DNA of 64,000 nt from Mycobacterium noviomagense. Its GTDB lineage: Bacteria > Actinomycetota > Actinomycetes > Mycobacteriales > Mycobacteriaceae. Shown piece after piece: positions 47,109 to 55,400 of this stretch. The DNA is taken from NCBI RefSeq assembly GCF_010731635.1, contig NZ_AP022583.1:2294001-2358000 (forward strand). Reading direction: 5' to 3'. The notes below the pieces were generated by a model. That model was not told the DNA's origin. It ran no database searches and saw only the letters and a list, made by a program, of their open reading frames with translations. Both the position numbers and the translations under genes were made by a program. How positions within the stretch are numbered: position 1 is the first letter of the stretch; every line of letters starts with the position of its first letter.

Positions 47109-49015
47109 TGACAGGCGCTGAAAAAACCCTGCCGCCCAAGGGAATAACGCGCCAGTTACTGCGCATCGCCACTGCCGGCTCGGTGGACGACGGCAAGAGC
47201 ACCCTGATCGGGCGGCTGCTGCACGACACCGACAGCCTGCCGCTGGATCACTTGGCGGCCGTCACCGGCGACGACGGCGTCGCCGACCTGGCCGCGCTGT
47301 CCGATGGCCTGCGCGCCGAACGCGAACAGGGCATCACGATCGACGTCGCGTACCGGTTCTTTTCCACCGACACGCGCAGCTACATCCTGGCCGACACGCC
47401 CGGTCACGAGCGCTACACCCGCAACATGTTCACCGGCGCATCCAACGCGCACGTGGCGATCTTGTTGGTCGACGCCCGCGCCGGGGTGCTGCGCCAGACC
47501 CGCCGGCACGCCTGGATCGCGAACCTGGTGGGCATCAAGAGCCTTGTCGCGGCGGTGAACAAGATGGACCTCGTCGACTTCGACCAGGTGCGGTTCACCG
47601 AGGTGGAGGACGAGCTGCGCCAGATGGCGGCCCGCCTCGGCGACGTGGAGATCACGGTGATCCCGATCGCGGCCAAGCTCGGTGACAACGTCGTGCACCG
47701 CTCCGGGAACACACCGTGGTACGGCGGACCCACACTGCTGGAATACCTGGAGAGCGTCGAGTTGGCCGCCCCGCAGGCCGAGGCGTCACGGCTGCGGCTG
47801 CCCGTCCAGTGGGTTTCGCGACCCACCGTTGAGGTCCGCCGCCGCTACACGGGCCGGCTCGCGGCCGGCACGCTCAGCGTGGGCGATCCGGTGGTGTCGC
47901 TGCCCGCCGGCACCCGTTCGACCGTGACCGCGCTGGACACCCTCGACGACGACCGCACGACAGCCGTTGCGCCGCTGTCGGTTTCGATCGAGCTGGCCGA
48001 TGACATCGACGTGGGTCGCGGTGACGTGCTGATCAGCGCAGTCGACGACGCAGTGCCCCCGGTGCTGGCCCGAGAGCTCGATGCGACGGTCTGCTGGTTC
48101 GTCGACACCCCGCTGAGAGCCGGCGACCGGCTGGCTCTCAAGCAGACCACCAAGACCGTGCGGGCAACTGTGCAGGCGCTGCACTCCCGGGTGGACCCGG
48201 AGACGCTGGACGAGCTCGACGGACCGGTTGAGTTGGCGCTCAACGACATCGGCACCGTCACACTGCGGACCAGCTCGGTCGTCGTTGCCGACGCCTACGC
48301 CGACAACCGGGATACCGGCGCGTTCATCTTGATCGACGAGTCCACCAACGACACCGTCGGCGCGGGCACCATCCTGGAGGCACGGGAGATCAAGCCGGGC
48401 GCACATCCGCGCACCGACATCCGCTGGCACCCATCGGCGTTGGACCGCACCTACCGCTGGCGCGCCACTGGACAGCCAGGCGCGACGATCTGGTTCACCG
48501 GACTGCCCGCATCGGGCAAGTCGACCATCGCGGTAGCAGTGGAGCGCGCGCTGGTCGAATCCGGACGGGTGGCCTACCTGCTAGACGGCGACAACCTGCG
48601 CCACGGCCTGTCCGACGACCTGGGCTTCTCACCGGGCGACCGTGCTGAAAACATCAGGCGGGTCGGGCATTTGACGAGACTGCTGGCCGACGCCGGCGTG
48701 GTCGCGCTGGCGTCACTGGTCTCTCCGCTCAAGTCTGACCGCGAGATCGCCCGCGCCCTCAACGACGCCGCCAAGCTGCCCTTCATCGAGGTCTATGTCG
48801 CCACGCCGCTGACGGAATGCGAAAAGCGCGACCCCAAAGGTCTGTACGCGCGGGCGCGCAGCGGCCAGCTCGCCGGTCTGACCGGTGTGGATGCGCCGTA
48901 CGAGCCGCCCGATCACCCCGACCTTGTGCTCGATACCACCAACGCCGACATCGAGCAACTCGCCGCACAAGTCATCGACCTGCTCAACGAGCGCAGCCCG
49001 CGCCCGCCCGGGTGA
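47108..49015 (+). CDS. cysN: bifunctional sulfate adenylyltransferase subunit 1 / APS kinase CysNC
   Basis: A 635-aa fusion. Residues 1-440 are the EF-Tu-like GTPase CysN: P-loop GSVDDGKST, DTPGHERYTRNM and NKMDLVD. From about 455 an APS kinase (CysC) has its P-loop at GLPASGKST and the DGDNLRHGLSDDLGF motif. Together the enzyme activates sulfate to PAPS for cysteine, mycothiol and sulfolipid synthesis. The operon with cysD is the mycobacterial standard (Rv1286). Confidence 0.96.
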   Translation: MTGAEKTLPPKGITRQLLRIATAGSVDDGKSTLIGRLLHDTDSLPLDHLAAVTGDDGVADLAALSDGLRAEREQGITIDVAYRFFSTDTRSYILADTPGHERYTRNMFTGASNAHVAILLVDARAGVLRQTRRHAWIANLVGIKSLVAAVNKMDLVDFDQVRFTEVEDELRQMAARLGDVEITVIPIAAKLGDNVVHRSGNTPWYGGPTLLEYLESVELAAPQAEASRLRLPVQWVSRPTVEVRRRYTGRLAAGTLSVGDPVVSLPAGTRSTVTALDTLDDDRTTAVAPLSVSIELADDIDVGRGDVLISAVDDAVPPVLARELDATVCWFVDTPLRAGDRLALKQTTKTVRATVQALHSRVDPETLDELDGPVELALNDIGTVTLRTSSVVVADAYADNRDTGAFILIDESTNDTVGAGTILEAREIKPGAHPRTDIRWHPSALDRTYRWRATGQPGATIWFTGLPASGKSTIAVAVERALVESGRVAYLLDGDNLRHGLSDDLGFSPGDRAENIRRVGHLTRLLADAGVVALASLVSPLKSDREIARALNDAAKLPFIEVYVATPLTECEKRDPKGLYARARSGQLAGLTGVDAPYEPPDHPDLVLDTTNADIEQLAAQVIDLLNERSPRPPG

Positions 49016-49086
49016 TCTTTCGCGTATTTCACTGGGGCGTCGGCACTTGACGACACCGCTGTGTCGTGGCGTACCTCTGGTACCGG

Positions 49087-49728
49087 CTACGTGGTAGAGG
49101 CCTTCGGTGTCAGCGACCCGGTCAACATCGCGACGAAGTTCTCCAGCCGCTCACGCGGATAGGTCTCGGGATGGCGCACCGCGAGCCGTCCCAGCATCTC
49201 GGCGAATGACAGCAGCGTGTGGGCCAGCAAATGCGGATCGACCCCGGCGAGTTGCGGCATCAGCGCGGTCGCGGCGCGTGCCAGGTCTTCGGCCTGCGCC
49301 AAGATCGCTGAGCGGGTGACGCGCAGCGAGTCGCGGTAGGCGCGGGGGGCGCTGTCTGGTGCGGTCAGGATCAGTCGCCAGCGCGTCGGGTTGGCCAGCA
49401 CGGATTGCAGAAACGCCGTGATGGACGCGGCGTAGGCGCCGGCCGGCCCCAGTGTCGTCAGATCGGTCGGCATCGCCGCGGCGATCTGGGCGATGCCGCG
49501 CTGGTGTTCGCGGGCCAAGAGGTCTGCGACCAACTCCGTTTTCGTCCGAAAGACGGTGTACACCACGGGTTTTGCGATGCCGGCCGCGGCGGCGACGGTC
49601 TCCATGGCGAGCTCGTGCAGCTCACAACCGGCCAGCACGTCCAGCGCGGCATCCAGCAGTTGCGCGCGGCGCGCCTCGCGTGAGAGCCGCGGTGCGTATT
49701 TGCGGCGCGGGCGCTCCTGCACGGGCAT
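49087..49728 (-). CDS. TetR-family transcriptional regulator
   Basis: A 213-aa TetR regulator. The HTH lies at about 22-68 (REARRAQLLDAALDVLAG, IAKPVVYTVFRTKTELVADLL) and the ligand domain follows. The ligand is unknown. It is divergent from the coiled-coil/LGFP pair across 84 bp, and those genes are its most likely targets. Confidence 0.88.
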   Translation of the reverse strand: MPVQERPRRKYAPRLSREARRAQLLDAALDVLAGCELHELAMETVAAAAGIAKPVVYTVFRTKTELVADLLAREHQRGIAQIAAAMPTDLTTLGPAGAYAASITAFLQSVLANPTRWRLILTAPDSAPRAYRDSLRVTRSAILAQAEDLARAATALMPQLAGVDPHLLAHTLLSFAEMLGRLAVRHPETYPRERLENFVAMLTGSLTPKASTT

Positions 49729-49812
49729 GTCCGCAATTTTACGGCACCGTTGTATTGATCCGCGCGGAAATGCTACGGTCGCGTTCTATTGACTTCGAAC
49801 GGAGACACCGCG

Positions 49813-50296
49813 ATGGCCCAGGGCACTGGATCCATGCAGCTCGCGCTGACCGACCCACGGTCGGTGGTCGCCTGGACAGCGCACTCGGCGCAGGTGACGC
49901 TGCGCCGTGTCATTGCGCTGGCGCCTGATCGACCGCGCCGATCGAGCCCTCGACGATATCGCCGAGCTGCGCCGCTCAGCCCAGTACATCGCAGAGAATC
50001 TCGCCGACCTGAGCAAAAGCGCGAAGGGAATCGACCGCAATTCCGCCGAGATCGCCCGAGAAATCACCGGCCTGACCAAAGCCGCGCAGGGCATCGACAC
50101 CCAGGCCGAACGTCTTACGTCCGAAATACAGTCGGTGGCGCAGATTCTGCCCACCTTGCAACGCCTCACCGACATCGTGGACCCGCTCGACAACACCGTC
50201 GCGCGCCTGGGCCGCTTCGTCGACCGCTTGCCCGGGGGGCGGCGCACCGCCGCGCGCAGCACTCGAGCCGTCGACGCACAGGAGAAGCCCAGATGA
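49813..50296 (+). pseudogene. coiled-coil protein with probable frameshift near the N-terminus
   Basis: ATG 49813, with Shine-Dalgarno GGAG (about 49801), opens MAQGTGSMQLALTDPRSVVAW, which makes sense only to about codon 35. The continuing protein (RWRLIDRADRALDDIAELRR and then 100 residues of heptad-like coiled coil ending at 50296) is in the next frame, where the only start is GTG 49907 without a Shine-Dalgarno. A one-base change between about 49900 and 49925 would join them into a ~160-aa protein. If the N-terminal part is spurious, the gene is 49907-50296 (129 aa). The long coiled coil suggests a membrane-proximal or structural role. Its stop overlaps the lipoprotein start (ATGA). Confidence 0.6.
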
Positions 50297-50766
50297 TTGT
50301 CAGCCGCCTGGCGGTTGTGATGGCGATCGCGGGAATCGTTGCCGCCGGCTGCTCGAGCGCTCCAGACCCGACCGGTCCGACCAGCGCGGCCGGCGTCACC
50401 ACCCAGTGGTTCGCAGCCACGTCCGGCAAGTTCCTCCTGCAGGGCGCGATCCTGCAGAAATACAACGAAGTGGGCGCGTCGAACAGCCCGCTGGGGTCGC
50501 CGATCAGCAACGAGCAACCCGGCCCGGGCGGTGGCCGCTACAGCAAGTTCGAGGGCGGCGGAATCTACTGGACTCCGCAGACCGGTGCGCATGTCGTGCT
50601 GGGCGCCATCCGCGACCTCTGGAGGAACGACTACGGCGGCCCGGCCGGCCCGCTGGGTTACCCGACCGCCGACCAGCAGGAGATTCCCGGCGGCTGGCAG
50701 CAGACCTTCCAGCACGGCACCGTCACCTACACGGACGGGCAAACGCACATCCAGATGCAGCCCTGA
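50293..50766 (+). CDS. LGFP-repeat lipoprotein
   Basis: A 157-aa exported lipoprotein. The signal peptide VSRLAVVMAIAGIVAAGC ends in a lipobox (AAGC) with Cys at residue 20. The mature part has LGFP repeats (GSPISNEQPGPGGGRYSKFEG, LGYPTADQQEIPGGWQQTF), which in other envelope proteins bind the cell wall arabinogalactan/peptidoglycan. Translationally coupled to the coiled-coil gene, so the two are probably partners at the envelope. Possible TetR target. Confidence 0.85.
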   Translation: MIVSRLAVVMAIAGIVAAGCSSAPDPTGPTSAAGVTTQWFAATSGKFLLQGAILQKYNEVGASNSPLGSPISNEQPGPGGGRYSKFEGGGIYWTPQTGAHVVLGAIRDLWRNDYGGPAGPLGYPTADQQEIPGGWQQTFQHGTVTYTDGQTHIQMQP

Positions 50767-50782
50767 GTAGCGCGGTCGTCGT

Positions 50783-50893
50783 TCAGGCGGCTCGCGCCAG
50801 CCACGTGAAGCTGCGCATTTCCGGGATTCGTGGCGCCAGCGCGTCAGCGACGTCGCGGCCGATGCGGTCGGCTACGGCGAGTGTGAGTCGGGG
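50783..50893 (-). pseudogene. C-terminal fragment of a CDF cation transporter
   Basis: On the minus strand a 36-codon frame reads LTLAVADRIGRDVADAL then APRIPEMRSFTWLARAA and a stop, the ending of a mycobacterial CDF transporter. There is no start; the frame closes at a TGA on entering the adjacent opposed fragment. With the plus-strand fragment at 50895-51166 it looks like parts of one gene separated by an inversion. Confidence 0.55.
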
Positions 50894-50894
50894 T

Positions 50895-51166
50895 CAAGAA
50901 GGTGTGGCACTGGTTATTTGGGGCAGCGCCATGGTCGCTGGAATCGAAAGTGTCATCAAAAAGCTGATCTGTCATGGCGCCACTACGGCGCTGGGATGGG
51001 GAATCGCCGCCGCGTCGGCCATGTCGGTTGGGAGGTGAGCCGGAACGTCGCGCACCGCCTATTGGATGGCGTTGAGCCTGAGATCCTCCATACCGCCGAA
51101 ACCATCACCACCGCGGTGCCCCGGTGTGTCACCCATGCACATGCCCGGGCGTTTAAACGGAGATAG
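50895..51166 (+). pseudogene. internal fragment of a CDF cation transporter with deletion
   Basis: The frame at 50883-51038 gives VALVIWGSAMVAGIESV and HGATTALGWGIAAASA, a CDF helix 3-4 region. A shift at about 51022 leads to GHVGWEVSRNVAHRLLDGVEPEIL and AVPRCVTHAHARAF, the C-terminal cytoplasmic domain start. About 80 residues of helices 5-6 are missing at the junction. No start codon and no intact metal-site motifs remain. Neighbouring 51167-51453 shows no supportable gene. Confidence 0.6.
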
Positions 51167-51453
51167 TCCACTGGCCCCTGTCGTTCACCAAGCCGAATGC
51201 GTTGGCAAACAATGTATCCGGTCAGCAAGGCTCCGTGCGGCACACATCGCGCAGCGCCTCGGCGCGGCGGCCACTGGCCAGAGTGTCCACCACGGAGTCA
51301 ACCTGCGTCACCTACCAGAGACCCCCGAGTATCAGGTGTGCGTGCGAGTTTGGCGATGATCCTTCGCGGGAATGAGGGTCCGGGGAGAGGGCTTCGCCGA
51401 GCCAATAAGCCCTGCTCCGTTTCCATAGTCGCTGGGTGAAAGGGATTAAGCCG

Positions 51454-52245
51454 GTGTTTCTGCACAACAAGAAAATGATGTATACGGTTCACGCCGATGA
51501 GCCGAATCCGGAGTTCGCCAAGATGCTGCTTGAGCAGTTCGGTGGACCCAACGGGGAACTCGCCGCGGCGCTGCGCTACTTCCTCCAAGGTTGGAACGAG
51601 AACGACGGTCCGCGCCGCAGCATGTTGCTCGACATCGCCACCGAGGAACTATCTCATCTGGAGATGGTCGCTCAGATGCTGTCGTTGCTGCTCAAGGGGT
51701 CTCCCTCCGAGTTGGTGGACCAGGTCGAGGGCAGCTACCTCGGTGAGTTGCTCGACGGCAAACTGCCCGACCACGCCGCTTTCGCGCTCAACAGCGGAAC
51801 CAACGTCCTGGGCGGTGGAGGGGCGCGTCTGACCGACTCCGAGGGCACACCGTTCACCGCCGCCTATGTCGACACCATCGGCGAACCTACGGCCGACCTG
51901 CGTTCCGATATTGCCGCTGAGGCTCGCGCCAAGCTTGTCTACGAGCGGCTGATCAAACTCACCGATGACAACGGCGTCAAGGACACCTTGACCTTCCTGA
52001 TGACCCGCGAGATCGCTCACCAGAAGATGTTCGAAGCCGCGCTTGCCTCCATCGACAACAACTTCCCGCCGGGAACGCTGCCCGGGGCGGAAAAGCTCGG
52101 ACACGCCTACATCGCCGACTCCGGAACGTTTGGCGCCTCGGGGCAGTCCGGCGAAGCCGGCACTGAAGGTTTCGAACTTGCCGAGGCCAACAGCTCTTGG
52201 GGATTCACGCTCGATGACAAACCCGCAACCCATGCCGCACAGTAG
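51454..52245 (+). CDS. manganese catalase (dinuclear Mn, ferritin-like)
   Basis: A 263-aa non-haem catalase that converts H2O2 to water and O2 on a di-manganese centre. With start GTG 51454 (Shine-Dalgarno GAAAGGG) the ligands fall at E35 (GELAAALRYF), E65 and H68 (TEELSHLE), the later Glu in ARAKLVYERL and His in REIAHQKM, nearly the numbering of the Lactiplantibacillus enzyme. An upstream in-frame GTG at 51436 is less likely. Manganese catalase is uncommon in mycobacteria. It stands between pseudogene fragments, so horizontal acquisition is plausible. Confidence 0.9.
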   Translation: MFLHNKKMMYTVHADEPNPEFAKMLLEQFGGPNGELAAALRYFLQGWNENDGPRRSMLLDIATEELSHLEMVAQMLSLLLKGSPSELVDQVEGSYLGELLDGKLPDHAAFALNSGTNVLGGGGARLTDSEGTPFTAAYVDTIGEPTADLRSDIAAEARAKLVYERLIKLTDDNGVKDTLTFLMTREIAHQKMFEAALASIDNNFPPGTLPGAEKLGHAYIADSGTFGASGQSGEAGTEGFELAEANSSWGFTLDDKPATHAAQ

Positions 52246-52400
52246 TTAGGTGAGTCGCTTGCGATAGAAGGCAATCCGCCCGCCGCGGCGGCAAAACCAA
52301 ATCAATCTCCGGGGCTAGTGGTTGTGTGGAGCATTTCGCGCTTCCCGTTAATCCGCGGGGTCACTGCGACGTTCGTCGGCGCGGCCGACTCGGAAATCCG

Positions 52401-52585
52401 ATACCCCGGTCATCGGCCCCAGACATCGGGGGGTTACAGATGTTAGCGATCTGCGACAAGTGCGGCAACGGCTAAGACAGCGCATTTTACCGTGAACATG
52501 CGCCGATGGGCGAACCGCCACCCTCGACAGGGTCGAATGGGCTGCAAGGGACCTGCTGCCGCAGCTTCGCGCGTTCCGGACCTAA
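52401..52585 (+). pseudogene. decayed CxxC zinc-ribbon peptide gene with half-operator
   Basis: ATG 52440 begins MLAICDKCGNG then hits TAA. In other frames the rest of a recognisable small Zn-binding protein follows: AFTVNM, then ADGRTATLDRVEWAARDLL, ending at 52583-52585. The original probably looked like MLAICDKCGNxYDxAFTV..., a mycobacterial small CxxC protein family. Upstream, ATACCC at 52401-52406 is a half-site of the operator seen at the CsoR-like regulon. The rest of 52246-52439 is featureless. Confidence 0.5.
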
Positions 52586-52673
52586 ACGCTAACGTTCAGC
52601 GGCCGAACGCCGCATGAAGTGATCAAGGTCGGGGGACTCGCAGTTTTCGGTCTTCCGGTCTTGCTGAAGCTGC

Positions 52674-53048
52674 TCACTCGGGTGAGCCCGGTCCCGCCTT
52701 CGCGTCGGCGAATTCGCAGAACGCGTCGTAGGCGCGGGCGCCGTAAATTGTGGCCGGCCCACCGTGCATGAGAAACGTGACACCAATGGCTTCGGCCGCT
52801 TCTTCCTTGGATGCCCCAGCGCGCGCGGCCCCTTGGGCGTGCGAGGCGATGCACCCGTCGCAGCCGGCTACGACACCGATGGCCATCGCGATGAGCTCTT
52901 TGGTTTTCCTGTCCAATGCTCTCGGAGTCAGCGCGCCGTTGCTCATCTCGGCGAAGCCCTGGTAGACGTCAGGGATGATCTTGCGCAGCGCGCGGTGTTG
53001 GGGATGGAGGTCGTTGAGTACGTCCTGGTAGCAAGTGTGATCACTCAT
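52674..53048 (-). CDS. carboxymuconolactone decarboxylase-like / AhpD-type protein
   Basis: A 124-aa all-alpha CMD-domain protein with the AhpD-like redox motif CDGCIASHAQGA (CxxC and His) near residues 63-74. Such proteins act as alkylhydroperoxidase partners or thiol oxidoreductases. The start ATG 53048 follows TATTCT by seven bases (leaderless), with an ATACCC-N4-GGGTAT operator at 53065-53080 directly upstream. So it is probably controlled by the CsoR-family protein encoded divergently. Confidence 0.88.
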   Translation of the reverse strand: MSDHTCYQDVLNDLHPQHRALRKIIPDVYQGFAEMSNGALTPRALDRKTKELIAMAIGVVAGCDGCIASHAQGAARAGASKEEAAEAIGVTFLMHGGPATIYGARAYDAFCEFADAKAGPGSPE

Positions 53049-53055
53049 GACCAGT

Positions 53056-53080
53056 AGAATACCAATACCCGCGGGGGTAT
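53056..53080 (-). promoter_or_regulatory. CMD gene leaderless promoter with operator O1
   Basis: ATACCC-GCGG-GGGTAT (53065-53080) is a perfect 6-bp dyad with 4-nt spacer. On the minus strand TATTCT (53061 to 53056) follows by a few bases, seven bases before ATG 53048. Confidence 0.7.
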
Positions 53081-53117
53081 TCCAGCGATGCTGGCCGGAT
53101 CAGACGGCGCTCAGTGA

Positions 53118-53447
<330 letters not shown>

Positions 53448-53503
53448 TCCTCGGTGAGGGATCGCAATTGATGCGGTATTCGAAATTGGAGGAAGGACAA
53501 GCA

Positions 53504-53917
53504 ATGGAAACACGACTGACCGCCACGCTGCACACCTCGTTCGAGGAGGCGGTCGAGCAGATCACTAGAGCGCTGGCCGATCAGGGTTTCGGCGTGCTGA
53601 CCACGATCGACGTCAAAGCCACGCTGAAACAGAAGCTCGGGGAGGACATGGAGAACTACCTGATACTCGGTGCCTGCAATCCGGCGCTGGCGCATCGCGC
53701 GCTGGATGTGGATCGGCAGATCGGGCAGTTGTTGCCGTGCAACGTGGTGGTGCGAACCGATGCCGCCGACGCGGGCGACACCATCCTGGTCGAGGCGATG
53801 GACCCGCAGATTATGGTTCGGGTGGCTGACCAGCCCGGGCTTCAGGATATTGCCGACCAAGCCGCGGCGAAACTCCAGGCCGCGATCAGCGCGCTGAGTG
53901 ACAAAGCGAAGGTATAA
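53504..53917 (+). CDS. DUF302 protein, full-length
   Basis: A 137-aa DUF302 protein of the TT1751 fold. Key segments are FGVLTTIDVKATLKQKLGE, LGACNPALAHRAL and LLPCNVVVR, which carry two conserved Cys. The family has no proven reaction; it often accompanies sulfur oxidation/transfer genes and CsoR-family sensors. ATG 53504 has Shine-Dalgarno GGAGGAAGGA (53488-53497). It follows the csoR-like gene by 56 bp in the same direction and is probably in its operon. Confidence 0.88.
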   Translation: METRLTATLHTSFEEAVEQITRALADQGFGVLTTIDVKATLKQKLGEDMENYLILGACNPALAHRALDVDRQIGQLLPCNVVVRTDAADAGDTILVEAMDPQIMVRVADQPGLQDIADQAAAKLQAAISALSDKAKV

Positions 53918-53947
53918 CAACCTTGACGCTTCGAACCGCAGTCGACG

Positions 53948-54109
53948 ATGGGCTGTGAGGCTGAGGTGAACCAGCTTCTCGAGGACTCCGGCAGCCGCGG
54001 GGATAAGCCATTCAGCCCCGCGGCAGCGGAACCGAACGCCAGTTCCGGCGATCAGCGAAAGTTGCTGTCTCACTTGAGCTATAGCCTGTCCTGGAAGCCG
54101 CCGAACTAA
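53948..54109 (+). CDS. possible 53-aa protein of unknown function
   Basis: ATG 53948 opens 53 codons, MGCEAEVNQLLEDSG..., ending KPPN. It is hydrophilic, Ser/Ala-rich and has no Shine-Dalgarno or recognised motif. May be spurious or a remnant. The rest of 54110-54348 holds the promoter of the second DUF302 gene. Confidence 0.25.
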   Translation: MGCEAEVNQLLEDSGSRGDKPFSPAAAEPNASSGDQRKLLSHLSYSLSWKPPN

Positions 54110-54207
54110 ACGACACGCGGTCACTTAATTTATGTCAGGTTTCCCGGGCGATAGCTCGGCGGTATCAGTGCGTTCGGCGGGTGCCGATGCCGGTCGCAAC
54201 CCAGACG

Positions 54208-54226
54208 ATACCCCGGCGGGTATAGT
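54208..54226 (+). promoter_or_regulatory. promoter of the second DUF302 gene with operator O3
   Basis: ATACCC-CGGC-GGGTAT (54208-54223) is a perfect 6-bp dyad with 4-nt spacer, the third copy of the motif. The -10 hexamer TATAGT (54221-54226) overlaps its right arm. This places the gene cluster from 54349 under the same repressor. Confidence 0.7.
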
Positions 54227-54348
54227 GGGCACATTAGAGCAGCATATGCCCGGCGAGGAGGTGGCAGCGACCGCAACGTGGGACAGCCCTCGCCACGCCA
54301 TTTACTGACGTTCCGCATGCAACCAAAACCAGGAGAGGGGAAAAAATC

Positions 54349-54633
54349 ATGGTCACCGTTACAAGTGCGTCCACCGGCACAACCGACTTCGGTAAAATGG
54401 AAAGAACCCGAGAAGTGTTGAAGGACAACGGCGTCGGAGCCCTGACTGAGATTGACGTGCAGGCGACCCGCAAAGACAAGCTGGGGGAATCGATGGAACG
54501 TTACGTGATCGAGGCAATGAACACCCAGCTGATGGTCCAGTTCGTCGAGAACCCGGGGTTGTGGTCCGTCGCCGAACAAGCGACAGGGCAACTGCAGGCC
54601 GCGATAAGCACGCTTGCCGAGGAAATGCGATGA
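54349..54633 (+). CDS. DUF302 protein with internal deletion
   Basis: A 94-aa DUF302 paralog. The N-terminal half (NGVGALTEIDVQATRKDKLGE) and C-terminal half (EAMNTQLMVQFVENPGL) align with the upstream gene, but about 45 residues in between are missing, exactly the block with LGACNPALAHR and LLPCNVVVR. The join is in frame (MERYVIEAMN). Both conserved Cys are thus lost. Shine-Dalgarno GGAGAGG. The stop overlaps the DsbA-like start by ATGA. It may be non-functional or have a binding role only. Confidence 0.8.
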   Translation: MVTVTSASTGTTDFGKMERTREVLKDNGVGALTEIDVQATRKDKLGESMERYVIEAMNTQLMVQFVENPGLWSVAEQATGQLQAAISTLAEEMR

Positions 54634-55243
54634 CGTCGATCGATCTCTACGTCGACCCGATATGCCCATTTGCCTGGGTAACATCGCGTTGGTTGCTGGA
54701 TGCAGTCAGCGGCACCGGTCGCCGTGTCGCACTGCGGCAGATGAGCTGGCGGTGCTCAACGACGGTCGCGACGTAGCGCCGGCGCAGCGTATCAAACTGG
54801 AGTGGTCCCGTCGGGTAGGCAGAGTTTGCGTCGCCGCGACAGACGAAGATGCGCCCAGCGCCTTCGGCAAGCTCTACGAAGCGTTGAGCGCCCGCATGCA
54901 CCACAGCCACGCGGACTGGACTGACGCCATGGTCAAGGAGGCGCTGGCGGAGTCGGGCCGCAGTCCGGCGCTGGTCGGCGCGCTCGATGACCCGACGTGG
55001 GATGACGCCGTGAAGGCGGCTCATCAACGCAGTCAGGATGCGCTTGGCGGCAGTGGCGGTAGTCCGATCATGGCAGTCGAGGGCAGGGGATTTTTCGGGC
55101 CAGTGCTGACGGCGCTTCCCACTCGAGACGACGGGCGCGCGCTGCTCGACGCCGTGGTGACTGTGGCGTCGGCGCCCGAATTCGCCGCCCTGCAACGCCC
55201 CCACCAGGGGCCACCGTCGACGCCTGGTGCGCAGCGTCGCTGA
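54630..55243 (+). pseudogene. DsbA-like mycothiol-type oxidoreductase, frameshifted
   Basis: ATG 54630 begins MTSIDLYVDPICPFAWVTSRW, the N-terminus of a DsbA-family protein like Rv2466c, and continues to LRQMSW. There the frame breaks; the sequence resumes as LAVLNDGRD in the next frame and runs to 55243 (~204 aa in all), including GSPIMAVEGRGFFGPVL (cis-Pro region). One missing base near 54747 (ATGAGC|TGG) explains it. The active site is CPFA rather than CPWC, with the resolving Cys absent. A natural indel or assembly error. Confidence 0.75.
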
Positions 55244-55400
55244 TGTGCCGTGCCGTGCGATGCCGGATCTGCGGCCTGAAGAGGCCCAATTGCTACTCGC
55301 AACTTCTAGCCGGTAAGGCCGACGGCCCTTTTGTCCGCAGCGGTAGGGGTCTGAAACTACTACGCGACTGGGCCGAGGCGTCAGCGAAGGGAAACGTTCG

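Noticed and set aside
51167..51453. Further CDF or other coding remnants
   Set aside because: Both strands were read; no segment resembled a known protein strongly enough to report.
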